Below, piece after piece: positions 16,789 to 25,541 of a stretch of 64,000 nt of DNA. Position numbers and translations under genes: made by a program. This DNA comes from Alienimonas californiensis (lineage in GTDB: Bacteria > Planctomycetota > Planctomycetia > Planctomycetales > Planctomycetaceae): NCBI RefSeq assembly GCF_007743815.1, contig NZ_CP036265.1, positions 2,994,823 through 3,058,822 on the forward strand, read 5' to 3'. The notes under the pieces were generated by a model, which saw nothing but the letters and a program-made list of their open reading frames with translations, was not told where the DNA came from and searched no databases. Every line of letters starts with the position of its first letter. The first letter of the stretch is position 1.

Positions 16789-18201
16789 ATGCCCGTTCGC
16801 CCGTTCGCCCCGCTGCTGGTCCTTGGAGCGCTCGCCGTCGGCTGCGACGCCGGCCGCGACCCGGAGCGGGCGGCGCCGGTCGGTTCGCCGGTCGTCCCCT
16901 TGGCGGACCGCCCCGCCGCCGCGGCGACGCCCGGTGAGTGGCTGACTTTGCACGGTCCCGGCGGCCGCAACGTCGCCCCGGACCGCGGGTTGAACTGGGA
17001 CTGGCCGGACGCCGGCCCGCCGGTCGCGTGGCGGGTTCCCTGCGGGACCGGCTACGCCTGCCCAGTGGTCGCGGAGAACACGGTAATCCTGCTGCACCGC
17101 GTCGGCCCGGACGTCGGGCCGTTCGCCGACAGCGCCGCCGAACTGGGCGGCGATCGGCCGATCGAACGCCTCGCCTGGTTCGATCTCGACACCGGCGCCC
17201 CCGTCGCCGACGCCCCGGCCCGATTCGAATCGGACTATCCCGGCCACAGCGGCGCCCCCTACGCCACCCCCGCGATCGGCCGGCGAGGAGCCGACGGCGT
17301 GCGCCGCGTCTACGCCTACGGCGCCGCCGGCGGGTTGCGGGCGGTCGATTTCGACACGGCGGAGGAACTGTGGAGCCGCGACCTCGCCGCGGAGACGCAG
17401 CCGGAGGAGAAGCCGTTCGCGACCTCCGCCAGCCCGGTCGTTTTTCAGGCGGACGACGGTGCCGAGCGCGTGCTGATCGCCACCGGCGGGACGGTCCCGA
17501 ACACCGGCCTCACGCTGCTCGACGGCGCCACCGGGGAGACCGTCTGGCAGGCGGTGGACGCCCGCGAAAGCTACTTGACGCCGCTGCTCGTCACGGTGCA
17601 CGGTCGCCGGTTCGTCGCGGCGCTGATGAAGACCCGCCTGCTGATCGCCGACCCGGCGACGGGGGAGGAACTCGGTTCGCTGCCGTTCGAACTCCGCACC
17701 GTGGACGCGATGAACGCCGCCAGCCCGGCCGTGTGGGGCGACGTACTGTTCGTCGGCAGTGGCCCCAGCGGGCGGACCGCCGGCTGCATGGCGGCCCGGA
17801 TCGAGCCGGACGGCGCCCTCGCCGAACTGTGGCGGAACCGGCGGGGGCTGGACCCGCAGTACAATTCGCTCGTCGCGGCGGACGGCTTCGTGTACGGGTT
17901 CGGTTCGAACCTCAACCAGCAACAAAAACTCCGCTGCCTGGATCTGGCGACCGGAGAACTCGCCTGGCTGTGGGACGACGATCTGCGTCGCGGCCACCTG
18001 CTCGCCGCGGACGGCAAGCTGGTGGCGCTGGGCGAACGCGGTCTATTGGCGGCGCTGGCACTCGACCCGAGCGAACCGGCCGTCGTCGCCCGCTCCGCGG
18101 AACCGGTGATCGAGGGCGTCTGCTACACGACCCCGGCCCTCGCCGACGGGCGCCTGCTGCTCCGCACGGAGTTGGAGATGGTCTGCCTCGACCTGCGGTA
18201 A
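16789..18201 (+). CDS. PQQ-like beta-propeller lipoprotein (BamB-type repeat)
   Basis: The product has 470 residues. The signal peptide ends in a lipobox-like A-V-G-C with Cys19, so it is probably lipidated. The rest is a beta-propeller with repeated Trp/Asp-containing strands typical of PQQ-like repeats: LAWFDLDTGAPV, GGLRAVDFDTAEELWSRDL, LLDGATGETVWQAV, RCLDLATGELAWLWDD. No PQQ-ligand residues of dehydrogenases are evident, so a scaffolding or structural role is more likely than an enzyme. Planctomycetes encode many such proteins. It converges on the DUF1552 gene across two hairpins. Confidence 0.85.
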   Translation: MPVRPFAPLLVLGALAVGCDAGRDPERAAPVGSPVVPLADRPAAAATPGEWLTLHGPGGRNVAPDRGLNWDWPDAGPPVAWRVPCGTGYACPVVAENTVILLHRVGPDVGPFADSAAELGGDRPIERLAWFDLDTGAPVADAPARFESDYPGHSGAPYATPAIGRRGADGVRRVYAYGAAGGLRAVDFDTAEELWSRDLAAETQPEEKPFATSASPVVFQADDGAERVLIATGGTVPNTGLTLLDGATGETVWQAVDARESYLTPLLVTVHGRRFVAALMKTRLLIADPATGEELGSLPFELRTVDAMNAASPAVWGDVLFVGSGPSGRTAGCMAARIEPDGALAELWRNRRGLDPQYNSLVAADGFVYGFGSNLNQQQKLRCLDLATGELAWLWDDDLRRGHLLAADGKLVALGERGLLAALALDPSEPAVVARSAEPVIEGVCYTTPALADGRLLLRTELEMVCLDLR

Positions 18202-18268
18202 CCGGCCGACGGTCCGCCCGCCGCCGCTCACTAACGCGTATCCCGGCGAATCATCTTTTCATACCTGC

Positions 18269-18338
18269 CCGGAGCGCAAGCTCCGGCCGTGCGTCATTCC
18301 ATTCGCCCGCTGTGCCGACGGCCGATGCTTGCGCATCG
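18269..18338. terminator. Two short hairpins between convergent genes
   Basis: CCGGAGC-GCAA-GCTCCGG (18269-18286) and CGATGC-TTGC-GCATCG (18323-18338) lie between the stops of the PQQ-repeat gene and the DUF1552 gene. Both have GCAA/TTGC tetraloops. They may end transcription from both sides; no T-runs follow. Confidence 0.45.
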
Positions 18339-18374
18339 GGCCGGTAATCGCTCCGCCGTTCCGCCGGCCTCGCC

Positions 18375-19886
18375 TCACACCCGCAGCGCGTCGATCGCCT
18401 TGCCGTCGCGCTTCTTCGGGCCGAGGCGGTCGGCGACGCCCATGCCGGCCAGCAGGGTGTTGTAGACGTCGAGCCCCTCCGCGTTCGCGTCCAGCACGGC
18501 GCCGGTGCGGAAGCGGCCGCCGGCGCCGGTGATCGCGTGGAATACGCCGGACAGCTCCCGTTTCACGTCGTTGTGCCGGCCGTCGCCGGATTCCGTGGAG
18601 ATCGTCACCAAGGCGTTCTCCAGCACGGTGCGGCCGTTCGCCTCGCGGGCCTCCTCGCCGGCGAGCAGGTTCAGGAAGTAGGCGACCTCCCGCATTTTCA
18701 GGTGGGCGTGGGCTCGCAGGGCTTCGTTCGGGCGATCCTCGCGGAACTGGTGCCACCACTCGTGGCTGCACCCGGCGGCGCCGGATTTGCCGAGCTGTTT
18801 TTTGTCGTCGAAGGAAAAGATTTTCTTGCCCCCGTACTCGTAGTCGCCCGTCAGCCGGATGCGTTCGCCGGCGGCGAGGTAGGTGAGCGAACCGAACCGC
18901 ACGCGGTCGGTGAGGATCGCGTGGGCGTACAGGTCCGCGACGAGCCGCCACTCGGTGGTGAGGTCCGTCAGGGTGATGTCGACGCCCTCGCCGCCCGGGT
19001 CGGCCTCGTCGCCGTGGCGGAGCTTCGACTTCGGCGGGGCCGGCGGGAGGGCGGCGGTTTTGGCGGCCTTCTCCCCCTCCAATGCGAGCGTGCGGCGTTC
19101 GTACTCCCGCACCCGATCGAGGTGGTCGGCCAGCCGTTCCCGGCTCGCCGCCCCCAGCGGGCCGCGGGGGCCGGAGAGGTACTTCGCCTGGGCCGCGACG
19201 GCGTCCAGCACGCTGCGGGTCAGCCGCTCGCTCCGCGGATCGGCGGGGGCGGCGCCGTTCGTCCCGGGGGCGGCGCCGAACACCCGGGCGAACAGTTCGC
19301 CGGGGCTCTCCTGCATCGGGGCGGCGACGGTGCCGTCCTCCCGATAGCTGTGCACGTAGCGGCTCAGCCGGCTGCGACGGAAGAAGGTGCCGGCCACCAG
19401 CGTAGGAATCATGCCGTCCGGCGTGCGGCCGTCCGGGTGGGCGGCCCGGCGGATCAACTGATCGAGGCTCGGCCCGCCGCTCTTGGCGTCGCCGTCCGGC
19501 GGCTCGGCGGTGAAGGCGCCGCTGGCCCCGTCGAAGTGGGCGTTGATGCCGCTCTCGTCGCACCGCACCTGATCGACGTTCCGCAATACCGCCAGCTTGT
19601 CCGCCAGCGGGGCCAACGGCTCGAGCACGCCCTCCAGCTTGCCGTTCTTCGTCGCCTCCGCCTGCAACGGGGCGGGAATGCCCAGCCCGAAAAACAGGTT
19701 GAAGGCCCGCACCGGCACGCCGCCGGCGGCGGTCGGGGCCGCGGCGAGGGCCGGCGCCGCGGCGAAGGCCCGGGCCCCGAGCATCTCCTCGAAGAACGGC
19801 AGCCCCACGGCGACCGCCCCGAGGCCCTTCAGCACCGCCCGCCGGGGCACCGGCGTGCGGGAGGTCGCGGATTGCGGGGCGATCAT
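18375..19886 (-). CDS. DUF1552 family protein with Tat-type signal
   Basis: The product has 503 residues. The N terminus contains VPRRAVLKGLGAVAVGLPFFEEML, a twin-arginine style export signal. The remainder matches DUF1552. Recognisable parts are FNLFFGLGIPAPLQ, LAVLRNVDQ, a GPSLDQLIRR segment, the ERLADHLDRVREYERR helix and CSHEWWHQF. The C-terminal part has STESGDGRHN and a TLLAGMGV segment. DUF1552 proteins are found mainly in planctomycetes and verrucomicrobia, paired with DUF1592-type proteins as here. Function is unknown; an exported metalloenzyme role is speculative. The start codon overlaps the upstream stop (ATGA). Confidence 0.92.
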   Translation of the reverse strand: MIAPQSATSRTPVPRRAVLKGLGAVAVGLPFFEEMLGARAFAAAPALAAAPTAAGGVPVRAFNLFFGLGIPAPLQAEATKNGKLEGVLEPLAPLADKLAVLRNVDQVRCDESGINAHFDGASGAFTAEPPDGDAKSGGPSLDQLIRRAAHPDGRTPDGMIPTLVAGTFFRRSRLSRYVHSYREDGTVAAPMQESPGELFARVFGAAPGTNGAAPADPRSERLTRSVLDAVAAQAKYLSGPRGPLGAASRERLADHLDRVREYERRTLALEGEKAAKTAALPPAPPKSKLRHGDEADPGGEGVDITLTDLTTEWRLVADLYAHAILTDRVRFGSLTYLAAGERIRLTGDYEYGGKKIFSFDDKKQLGKSGAAGCSHEWWHQFREDRPNEALRAHAHLKMREVAYFLNLLAGEEAREANGRTVLENALVTISTESGDGRHNDVKRELSGVFHAITGAGGRFRTGAVLDANAEGLDVYNTLLAGMGVADRLGPKKRDGKAIDALRV

Positions 19887-22552
19887 CGGGGGGCGGCGTT
19901 CGGAGAGGCGGAGGAGAGGGAGGCGGGCTCGGTGGGGGCGGTCAGCGTCAGCTCGCTGCCCGCGATCGCGGCCATCACGGCGCGGTAGGAGCCGGGTCCG
20001 TGCGGGGCGTCGGCAGACCAGGCGGCGTCGTGAATCGCCTGCACGGCGGGCTCGTCGGCGGGAGTCAGCGGGCGGCCGAGGGCGAACTGCGTCAGCTTGC
20101 GGGTCAGCCCCCGCCGCACCGGCTCGCCGGCGGCGATTAGGTCGAGGAACTCCGCGGTTGTCGCGAAGGTCGCCTGTTCCCCGCCGGGCAGCTTGACCGC
20201 CCCGTCGGTCCGCAGGGCGTTGCCGTGGTGGTCCTTCGTGCGGAACCCGCCGAGCCCGTCGTAGCGTTCAAAGGCGAAGGCGAACGGTTCGAACTGCACG
20301 TGGCAGCCGGCGCAGGAGGCGTCCGCGAGGCGCTTCTCCGCCATCTGCCGCTGCGAAAGCCCCGGCCCCGCGGGGACCGGGGTGGTGTCCACGCCCGGCG
20401 GCGGGTCGCCGATCGAGCCCAGCAACAGGTCCCGCAGGACGAACAGCCCCCGGGAGACGGTGCTGGCCTCGTCCCCGCCGACGGTCAGCGTGGTCCCCTG
20501 CGTGAGCAACCCGCGGCGGGGGGCGTCCTCGGGCAGATCGACCCGCCAGGGGGCGCCGGCCCGCTCGGCGATCTCTTCGTCGCTCAGCGCCCGGTCGTAG
20601 ATCGCCACCCGGTGCAGCGTGCCCCGCCACGGCCGGTCGTCCCCGATTTCCCCGGCGAGGGCCAACCGAAAGCCGTCGTCCCAGTTGCCGAAGGAGCCCT
20701 CGGTGCTGCGGTTGCCCCGCATCGCCCCGTCCACCCACAGCCGGGCCAGCCCGGTGGAGCGGCGGGTGAACACGACGTGCGTCGGCCGGTCGGTTCGCAC
20801 CGCGTCGTCCGTGCTGGTGGACGGCAGGCCGTTGTTGTCGGCGTTCGAGGTGGTCCGCAGGCGGGCGTCGTACTTCTTCCCCTCCTGGGCGAGGGTGACG
20901 TTCCGCTTCGACGACCCGCCGGAGAGCGTCACGATCCGGGCCGGGCCGGCCTGCTTGGCGTCGGCCGGGGTGAGCCAGACTTCGATCGTGACCTCGCCGG
21001 ACTTCTTCAGTGCGGCGGTGAGGCGCTTGGCCGGGCGGGGGGCGGAAATCTGGGAGGGGCCGTCGATCCGCAACCCGGCGGGGGTGCGGCGGACCTTCGC
21101 CCCCTTGCCGATTTCCAGATCCAGCGGCTCCCCTGTCCCGAAACCGTCCTGGCCGGAGAGGTCCCGCACGATGTTGCCGTCTCCGGCGAAGTCGTAGACA
21201 GCGACCACGCCGGCCGGCTCCGGCGGCGCCAGCAGCACGGCGTTCTCGGCGAGGGCCCCCCAGTCCTGCCCGTAGTGGGCGGCCAGTCGGGGGGTGAGGA
21301 AGGCCGTGCGGTCGGTCAACAGGGCGGTCAGCGGCCGCTCCGACCAGGCGACGTGGTTGAAGAACGCCCGCGTCTCCCGCCGCATGTCCCCCGCGAGCGC
21401 CGGGTTCCAGTTCGGGAACCGCTCGGCCGCGGGGCTGAGGGCGTCCAGCCGATCGAGGTTCAGCCACTCATGGGCGAAGCGGGCGGAGCGGTCCCGGGCG
21501 CGGGGGTCGTCCAGCAGCCGGGCGATCTGTTTCTGAAGGGCCGCCCGGCCGGCGGGGTCGGCGGTCAGTTCGCCCCGCTCCGCGGCGGCCCGCAGCGCCG
21601 CGTCCGGCGGGGCGCCCCAGAGGGTGTAGCTCAGCCGGTTCGCCAGTTCGTGCCCCGTGACCGGCCGGGTCGTGCCGTCGCCCCGCTGGGTTTCGATTCG
21701 GTAGAGGAACCGCGGCGATTGCAGCATCGCTTCCAGCACGAGGCCCAGCGCCTCCTCCTCGGTCCCCCCCTCCTTCCGCATGGCGTCCGCCACGGCGAGG
21801 AAGGGGGCGGTTTCGTCCTCAGACAACGGCCCCCGCAGGGCCAGTGCGCCCAGCGCTTCGATCCGCTCCCGCGGCGTCTTCCCCGGGGCGTGTTGTTTCA
21901 GCAGGGCCGGCAGATCCGCCCGGGCGACCGCGAGGCGGGCCAGTTCGGCGTAGGCCCGGACGTGCTCCAGGTCGACGGCGAGGTTGTACGCCGTGTTGTG
22001 AAAACCGTCCGCCCGTAGGTCGGCGGGCAGCAGGCGGGCGGCGTCCGCGGCGAGGTCCACGCCGGTGACGGCCCGCACGCTGGCGAGGTACTCCGGCGCC
22101 GTCAGCCGCCGCACCCAGCCGGCGCCCGCCGCCTCGCCGCCGGCGGCGTGCAGCACGGCCCACGGCTCCGCCTTCGGCCACGGGGCGCCGGCGTCGAGCC
22201 ACTTCTTCAGAACCGCCTTCTCCGCTTTTGAGAGCGGCGGACCGTCCGGGGGCATCGTGTCGGAGTCGACGTATTGCCACAGCGGGCTGTCGTCCGCCTT
22301 ACCGGCGACGACCGCGGCGCCGTTCACCCCGCCGGCGGCCAGCCGATCGCGGTGCGACAGATCGAACCCGCCCTTCCGCGAGGTGGGGCCGTGGCACTCC
22401 AGGCAACGTTTCGCCAGGACCGGGGCGACCTCCGCGAGGAACCGGCGTTCCTCCCCGGTCGTGGCCGGCGCGCCGTCGGCCGCTCTCAACCCGCCGGCGA
22501 CGACTCCGCACCACAACGCCGCAACGACGAACGGACGGCACGCGTCAAGCAC
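19883..22552 (-). CDS. Planctomycete cytochrome/DUF1587-DUF1592-DUF1588-DUF1585 protein with internal LamG-like domain
   Basis: The product has 889 residues from a GTG at 22552, which puts a hydrophobic signal peptide at residues 7-25. A c-type heme motif C-L-E-C-H lies at 50-54 in the PSCyt1 domain (VLAKRCLECHGPTSRKGGFDL). The DUF1587 and DUF1595 regions follow, then DUF1592 (LANRLSYTLWGAPPD ... FAHEWLNLDRLDAL). A concanavalin/LamG-like insert of about 200 residues comes next (GEVTIEVWLTPAD ... VAIYDRALSDEEIAERAG). DUF1588 has a second Cys pair C-A-G-C-H, and DUF1585 closes the protein. It is coupled to the DUF1552 gene by an ATGA overlap. The frame is open back to 23197, but that part is antisense to ridA. 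Confidence 0.92.
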   Translation of the reverse strand: MLDACRPFVVAALWCGVVAGGLRAADGAPATTGEERRFLAEVAPVLAKRCLECHGPTSRKGGFDLSHRDRLAAGGVNGAAVVAGKADDSPLWQYVDSDTMPPDGPPLSKAEKAVLKKWLDAGAPWPKAEPWAVLHAAGGEAAGAGWVRRLTAPEYLASVRAVTGVDLAADAARLLPADLRADGFHNTAYNLAVDLEHVRAYAELARLAVARADLPALLKQHAPGKTPRERIEALGALALRGPLSEDETAPFLAVADAMRKEGGTEEEALGLVLEAMLQSPRFLYRIETQRGDGTTRPVTGHELANRLSYTLWGAPPDAALRAAAERGELTADPAGRAALQKQIARLLDDPRARDRSARFAHEWLNLDRLDALSPAAERFPNWNPALAGDMRRETRAFFNHVAWSERPLTALLTDRTAFLTPRLAAHYGQDWGALAENAVLLAPPEPAGVVAVYDFAGDGNIVRDLSGQDGFGTGEPLDLEIGKGAKVRRTPAGLRIDGPSQISAPRPAKRLTAALKKSGEVTIEVWLTPADAKQAGPARIVTLSGGSSKRNVTLAQEGKKYDARLRTTSNADNNGLPSTSTDDAVRTDRPTHVVFTRRSTGLARLWVDGAMRGNRSTEGSFGNWDDGFRLALAGEIGDDRPWRGTLHRVAIYDRALSDEEIAERAGAPWRVDLPEDAPRRGLLTQGTTLTVGGDEASTVSRGLFVLRDLLLGSIGDPPPGVDTTPVPAGPGLSQRQMAEKRLADASCAGCHVQFEPFAFAFERYDGLGGFRTKDHHGNALRTDGAVKLPGGEQATFATTAEFLDLIAAGEPVRRGLTRKLTQFALGRPLTPADEPAVQAIHDAAWSADAPHGPGSYRAVMAAIAGSELTLTAPTEPASLSSASPNAAPR

Positions 22553-22674
22553 GCCTGAGCCTGGAGTGGAGGAGCGAGACCCCGGAACGGAGTCCTTCGA
22601 TGCGAGCGTATCGCTCCCCCGATTCCGAAACAATCGCCGGGCGCCCCTCCCCGCGGGGCAGGGCGGGGCGGGGG

Positions 22675-23145
22675 TCAGCGGGGCGTTTTTGCGTCCACTT
22701 CGAAGATCGCCTCGACCTCCACGCAGACGCCGCCGGGCAGGCTGGCGATGCCCAGGGAGCTGCGGGCGCAGCGGCCCTGACTGCCGAACACCTTCGTGAG
22801 CACCTTGCTGAAGCCGTTGACCACCGCCGGGATGTCCGTGAACTCCGGCGTGCAGCGGACGAAGCCGGTCACCTTCACCGGCCGCACGACGTGGTTCAGG
22901 CTGCCGATCTCTTTCCGCACCGTGGCGAGCATCTGCCGGGCGACGTATTCCGCGGCCTGCTGGGCGGTCTCCACGTCCACGTCCTCGCCCACCCGGCCGA
23001 CGTAGCGCACGTCCGAGGCCGGGGGAATGTGGCCGGAGAGGTACAACAGGTTCCCGCACCGCACGATCGGCTCGTAGACGCCGGCCGGCTCCGGCGGGGC
23101 GGGCAGGTTGATCGATTCGTCGAGCAGAACTTCTTCGGGCGTCAT
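22675..23145 (-). CDS. RidA (YjgF/YER057c/UK114) family protein
   Basis: The product has 156 residues. RidA-type proteins deaminate reactive enamine/imine intermediates released by PLP enzymes. The start [24 protein letters not shown] and the strand [10 protein letters not shown] fit the subgroup of longer, YjgH-like members. The C terminus has the usual VEVEAIFEV. The catalytic arginine of RidA proper (in the I-C-x-R context near residue 105) reads VRCTPEF here, in a shifted context, so deaminase activity is uncertain. The gene is 122 bases upstream of the DUF1592 gene on the same strand. The upstream intergenic region holds a purine/pyrimidine inverted repeat. Confidence 0.85.
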   Translation of the reverse strand: MTPEEVLLDESINLPAPPEPAGVYEPIVRCGNLLYLSGHIPPASDVRYVGRVGEDVDVETAQQAAEYVARQMLATVRKEIGSLNHVVRPVKVTGFVRCTPEFTDIPAVVNGFSKVLTKVFGSQGRCARSSLGIASLPGGVCVEVEAIFEVDAKTPR

Positions 23146-23150
23146 GGGGA

Positions 23151-23266
23151 AAGGCAGAAGGGGGAGGGCGGAGGGTGGAAGGAGGGCACGATACCAAAGT
23201 GCCGCCGGGTCTCCTCTCGCTCCACCACCTCTTCCTTCCGCCTTCCGCCCTCTATCCTTCCGCCTT
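23151..23266. repeat. Purine/pyrimidine-rich inverted repeat, copy 2
   Basis: Arms of the AAGGCAGAAGGGGGAGGGCGG type and TTCCGCCTTCCGCCCTCTAT type face each other across about 45 bases. The right arm shares CTTCCGCCTTCCGCCCTCT-CCTTCCGCCTT with copy 1 at 14.3 kb, apart from single-base changes. It lies between the divergent ridA and floA genes, so a transcription-terminator role is unlikely here. Confidence 0.7.
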
Positions 23267-23396
23267 GGCGCAAGGGTGCGGCGGCGGGGACGCTCGCACG
23301 GAGCCTGCCCAACCGGAATACTTTCGCTCCGGGAATGATCCGCGTCGCCTCCGGCGCCGTTTCGCCCGACACGTCCAACCGCCCGAATCGCCGCCG

Positions 23397-24476
23397 ATGC
23401 CCGCTTCGCCCGCACTCCCGCCGGTTTCGCTGATGAGCGTTTCGCCGCCGCTGGCCCAGTTGAACGACCTGTTCGAGGGCGGCGGTCTCTGGGCGATCGT
23501 GGTCATCGCCGGGGTGGCGATGGCCGCCCTGCTGGGCTTCGTGTTCCTGGTGCTGTTCGCCCGGTACTTCAAGCTGTGGTTGCGGGCGTTCTTCAGCGGC
23601 GTGCGCGTCTGGCCCTGGACGCTGGTCTTCATGAGCCTGCGGAAGGTGAACCCCTCCGTAATCGTGGACAGCAAGATCATGGCGGTGCAGGCCGGCATCC
23701 CGCCGATCTCCACCGACCAGATGGAGGCCCACTATCTGGCGGGCGGCAACGTGCGGAACATCATCCGGGCCCTGATCGCCGCCGAACGGGCCAGCATCGA
23801 CCTCGACTGGCAGACCGCCGCCGCGATCGACCTCGCCGGCCGGAACGTGCTCGAAGCCGTTCAGACCAGCGTCGACCCGAAGGTGATCGACTGCCCGGAC
23901 CCCCGCCGCCACGGCCGCAACACGCTCGACGGCGTGGCGAAGGACGGCATCCAGCTGAAGGCCCGCGCCCGCGTGACGGTGCGGACGAACATCCAGCAGC
24001 TCGTCGGCGGGGCGACGGAGGAAACGGTCATCGCCCGGGTGGGCGAGGGGATCGTCTCCGCGATCGGGTCCTCGGCCTCCCACAAGCTGGTGCTGGCGGA
24101 CCCGGTGATGATCGCCAAGGCGGTGCTGGCGAAGGGGCTCGACAGCCAGACGGCCTACGAAATTGTCTCGATCGACATCGCCGACATCGACGTCGGCGAC
24201 AACGTCGGCGCCCGCCTGCAGGCCGACCAGGCCGAGGCCGACATGCGGATCGCCCGGGCCAAGGCCGAGGAACGCCGGGCGATGGCCGTCGCGAACGAGC
24301 AGGTCCAGCGGGCGGTCACGCAGGAGAACCAGGCGAAGGTCGTGCTGGCCGAGGCGGAGATTCCCCTCGCCATGGCCGAAGCCTTCCGCCGCGGCGGCCT
24401 CCGGGCCGACGAGAATGGCAACGTCCACGAACCCCGCGGCCACGCCGGCAACGGGCAGGCGTCCGTCGGGGCGTGA
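23397..24476 (+). CDS. floA: Flotillin-like protein FloA
   Basis: The product has 359 residues. FloA proteins form foci in functional membrane microdomains and influence membrane fluidity and protease/secretion complexes. A short N-terminal part is followed by a hydrophobic membrane-insertion region (about 31-62). The SPFH-type body then begins ([36 protein letters not shown]). The alpha-helical tail (about 275-320) is rich in Glu-Ala repeats ([20 protein letters not shown]), as in all flotillins. ATG 23397 is preferred; a second ATG lies 12 codons later. A small membrane-protein gene starts four bases after the stop, in the place where NfeD-like partners usually lie. Confidence 0.93.
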   Translation: MPASPALPPVSLMSVSPPLAQLNDLFEGGGLWAIVVIAGVAMAALLGFVFLVLFARYFKLWLRAFFSGVRVWPWTLVFMSLRKVNPSVIVDSKIMAVQAGIPPISTDQMEAHYLAGGNVRNIIRALIAAERASIDLDWQTAAAIDLAGRNVLEAVQTSVDPKVIDCPDPRRHGRNTLDGVAKDGIQLKARARVTVRTNIQQLVGGATEETVIARVGEGIVSAIGSSASHKLVLADPVMIAKAVLAKGLDSQTAYEIVSIDIADIDVGDNVGARLQADQAEADMRIARAKAEERRAMAVANEQVQRAVTQENQAKVVLAEAEIPLAMAEAFRRGGLRADENGNVHEPRGHAGNGQASVGA

Positions 24477-24479
24477 ACC

Positions 24480-24818
24480 GTGGCCGAGTACCAGCTGCTC
24501 CTGTTCGCCGGATGCCTGCTGGTCGGTTCGACGCTCGGGGCAGGTCTGGTTTTCTGGAAGCCGCGGTGGCTCTTCCCGCCGCCGGAGAAGCTGAAGGCGG
24601 TCGAGCGGTTTCATCAGAAATACGACTGGATCGTCTTTGTCATCGGGGTCCCCTTCGGCCTCGTCATGGCGAAGGGCGCGTTTGAACGGTCGTTGGATCT
24701 GTTCGCATGGTTCTTCGTCGGGATGGCGCTGCTCAACGTCGTCGCCCTCGCCCTGACGGTCGGCGGCCGTTTCACCACGCAGCGCAAGTCCGAGGACAGG
24801 CCCCCCGCGGAGCGATAG
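24480..24818 (+). CDS. Small membrane protein, probably co-expressed with FloA
   Basis: The product has 112 residues from a GTG four bases after the floA stop. It has three hydrophobic segments: about 4-25, 49-63 and 72-92. A basic amphipathic stretch (PPEKLKAVERFHQKYDW) lies between the first two. It is too short and lacks the OB-fold of NfeD, the usual flotillin partner, so it is not an NfeD. I do not recognise the family. The tight spacing suggests translation coupled to floA. Confidence 0.7.
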   Translation: MAEYQLLLFAGCLLVGSTLGAGLVFWKPRWLFPPPEKLKAVERFHQKYDWIVFVIGVPFGLVMAKGAFERSLDLFAWFFVGMALLNVVALALTVGGRFTTQRKSEDRPPAER

Positions 24819-24848
24819 GCGCCGGTCGCCGCGGCGCCGGCCGGGCTC

Positions 24849-24867
24849 CGAGGGACTTCGTCCCTCG
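24849..24867 (+). terminator. Hairpin after the floA operon
   Basis: CGAGGGAC-TTC-GTCCCTCG is a perfect 8-bp stem with a UUC-type loop, 30 bases after the stop of the small membrane-protein gene. No T-run follows. Confidence 0.45.
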
Positions 24868-25006
24868 CTCCGCCTCCGCCGTGCCCACTCCTTTTATCTG
24901 TTTCTGCTCGGCCTGCACGTCTGCTGCACGGTCGTCGCGGCGGTCGATACGTGGCGCGTTCGGGAGGACGTTCCCTGGGCCGGCGGGCTGACTGACGCGG
25001 TGGTCC

Positions 25007-25324
25007 GTGACGCTGCTGTTTGCGGGGCTGCTCCTCTTAGATCTACTTGTCCTGCCAGCGGGGCTGATACTGGCGATGACTAGCCGCAGCGGCACCGTCG
25101 GGCAGGCCGCATTGGAACTGAGGATGTGGGGCTTCGGGCTGGTTCTGCCCGCGATTCCGTTCACTGTGTCGGGCGCTCTTGCGGCGGGAATCGCGGCGGC
25201 GGTGCGGGAGGCCCGCGGGATCGGGGGCGGGGGGGCGTCGTTCGCGGCGTGGGTCTTTGGCAGGGGATTGCTGTTCGCCCACCTCGTGCTCTGGGTAATG
25301 TTCGGGGCGATTCCGACGGTCTGA
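25007..25324 (+). CDS. Small membrane protein of unknown function, possibly the 3' part of a frameshifted gene
   Basis: The frame has 105 codons from a GTG at 25007. There are three hydrophobic segments: about 2-22, 43-65 and 83-101. Just upstream, in a different frame, about 24870-25083 encodes another hydrophobic stretch (HSFYLFLLGLHVCCTVVAAVDTW) that reads like an N-terminal TM helix. It has no good start codon. A single frameshift near 25000 would join the two into one ~150-residue membrane protein. Whether this is a decayed gene, a sequencing error or two unrelated frames cannot be settled here. Confidence 0.5.
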   Translation: MTLLFAGLLLLDLLVLPAGLILAMTSRSGTVGQAALELRMWGFGLVLPAIPFTVSGALAAGIAAAVREARGIGGGGASFAAWVFGRGLLFAHLVLWVMFGAIPTV

Positions 25325-25541
25325 CGCCGCAAATCGGACAGCGAACGGCGAACCGGCGCGTGCGGACGCGGGAGCCGGCCGGGACGACCGCCGGCAGGTC
25401 CGGTCCTGTGGGTCCGATCGGGGAGGATGAATGCGGGGGCGCCGAGGGCGGCGGAGCGCCGCGTTCCGGCGCCCCGCCGCTATGACCGGCGGGCGGCGGC
25501 GTTAGTCTGGGGGCGACCGCTCGCTTCTCCCCCCGCTCCGC

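Noticed and set aside
22553-23197. Upstream extension of the DUF1592 protein to 1104 residues
   Set aside because: The extension is antisense to ridA and would put the signal peptide inside the protein.
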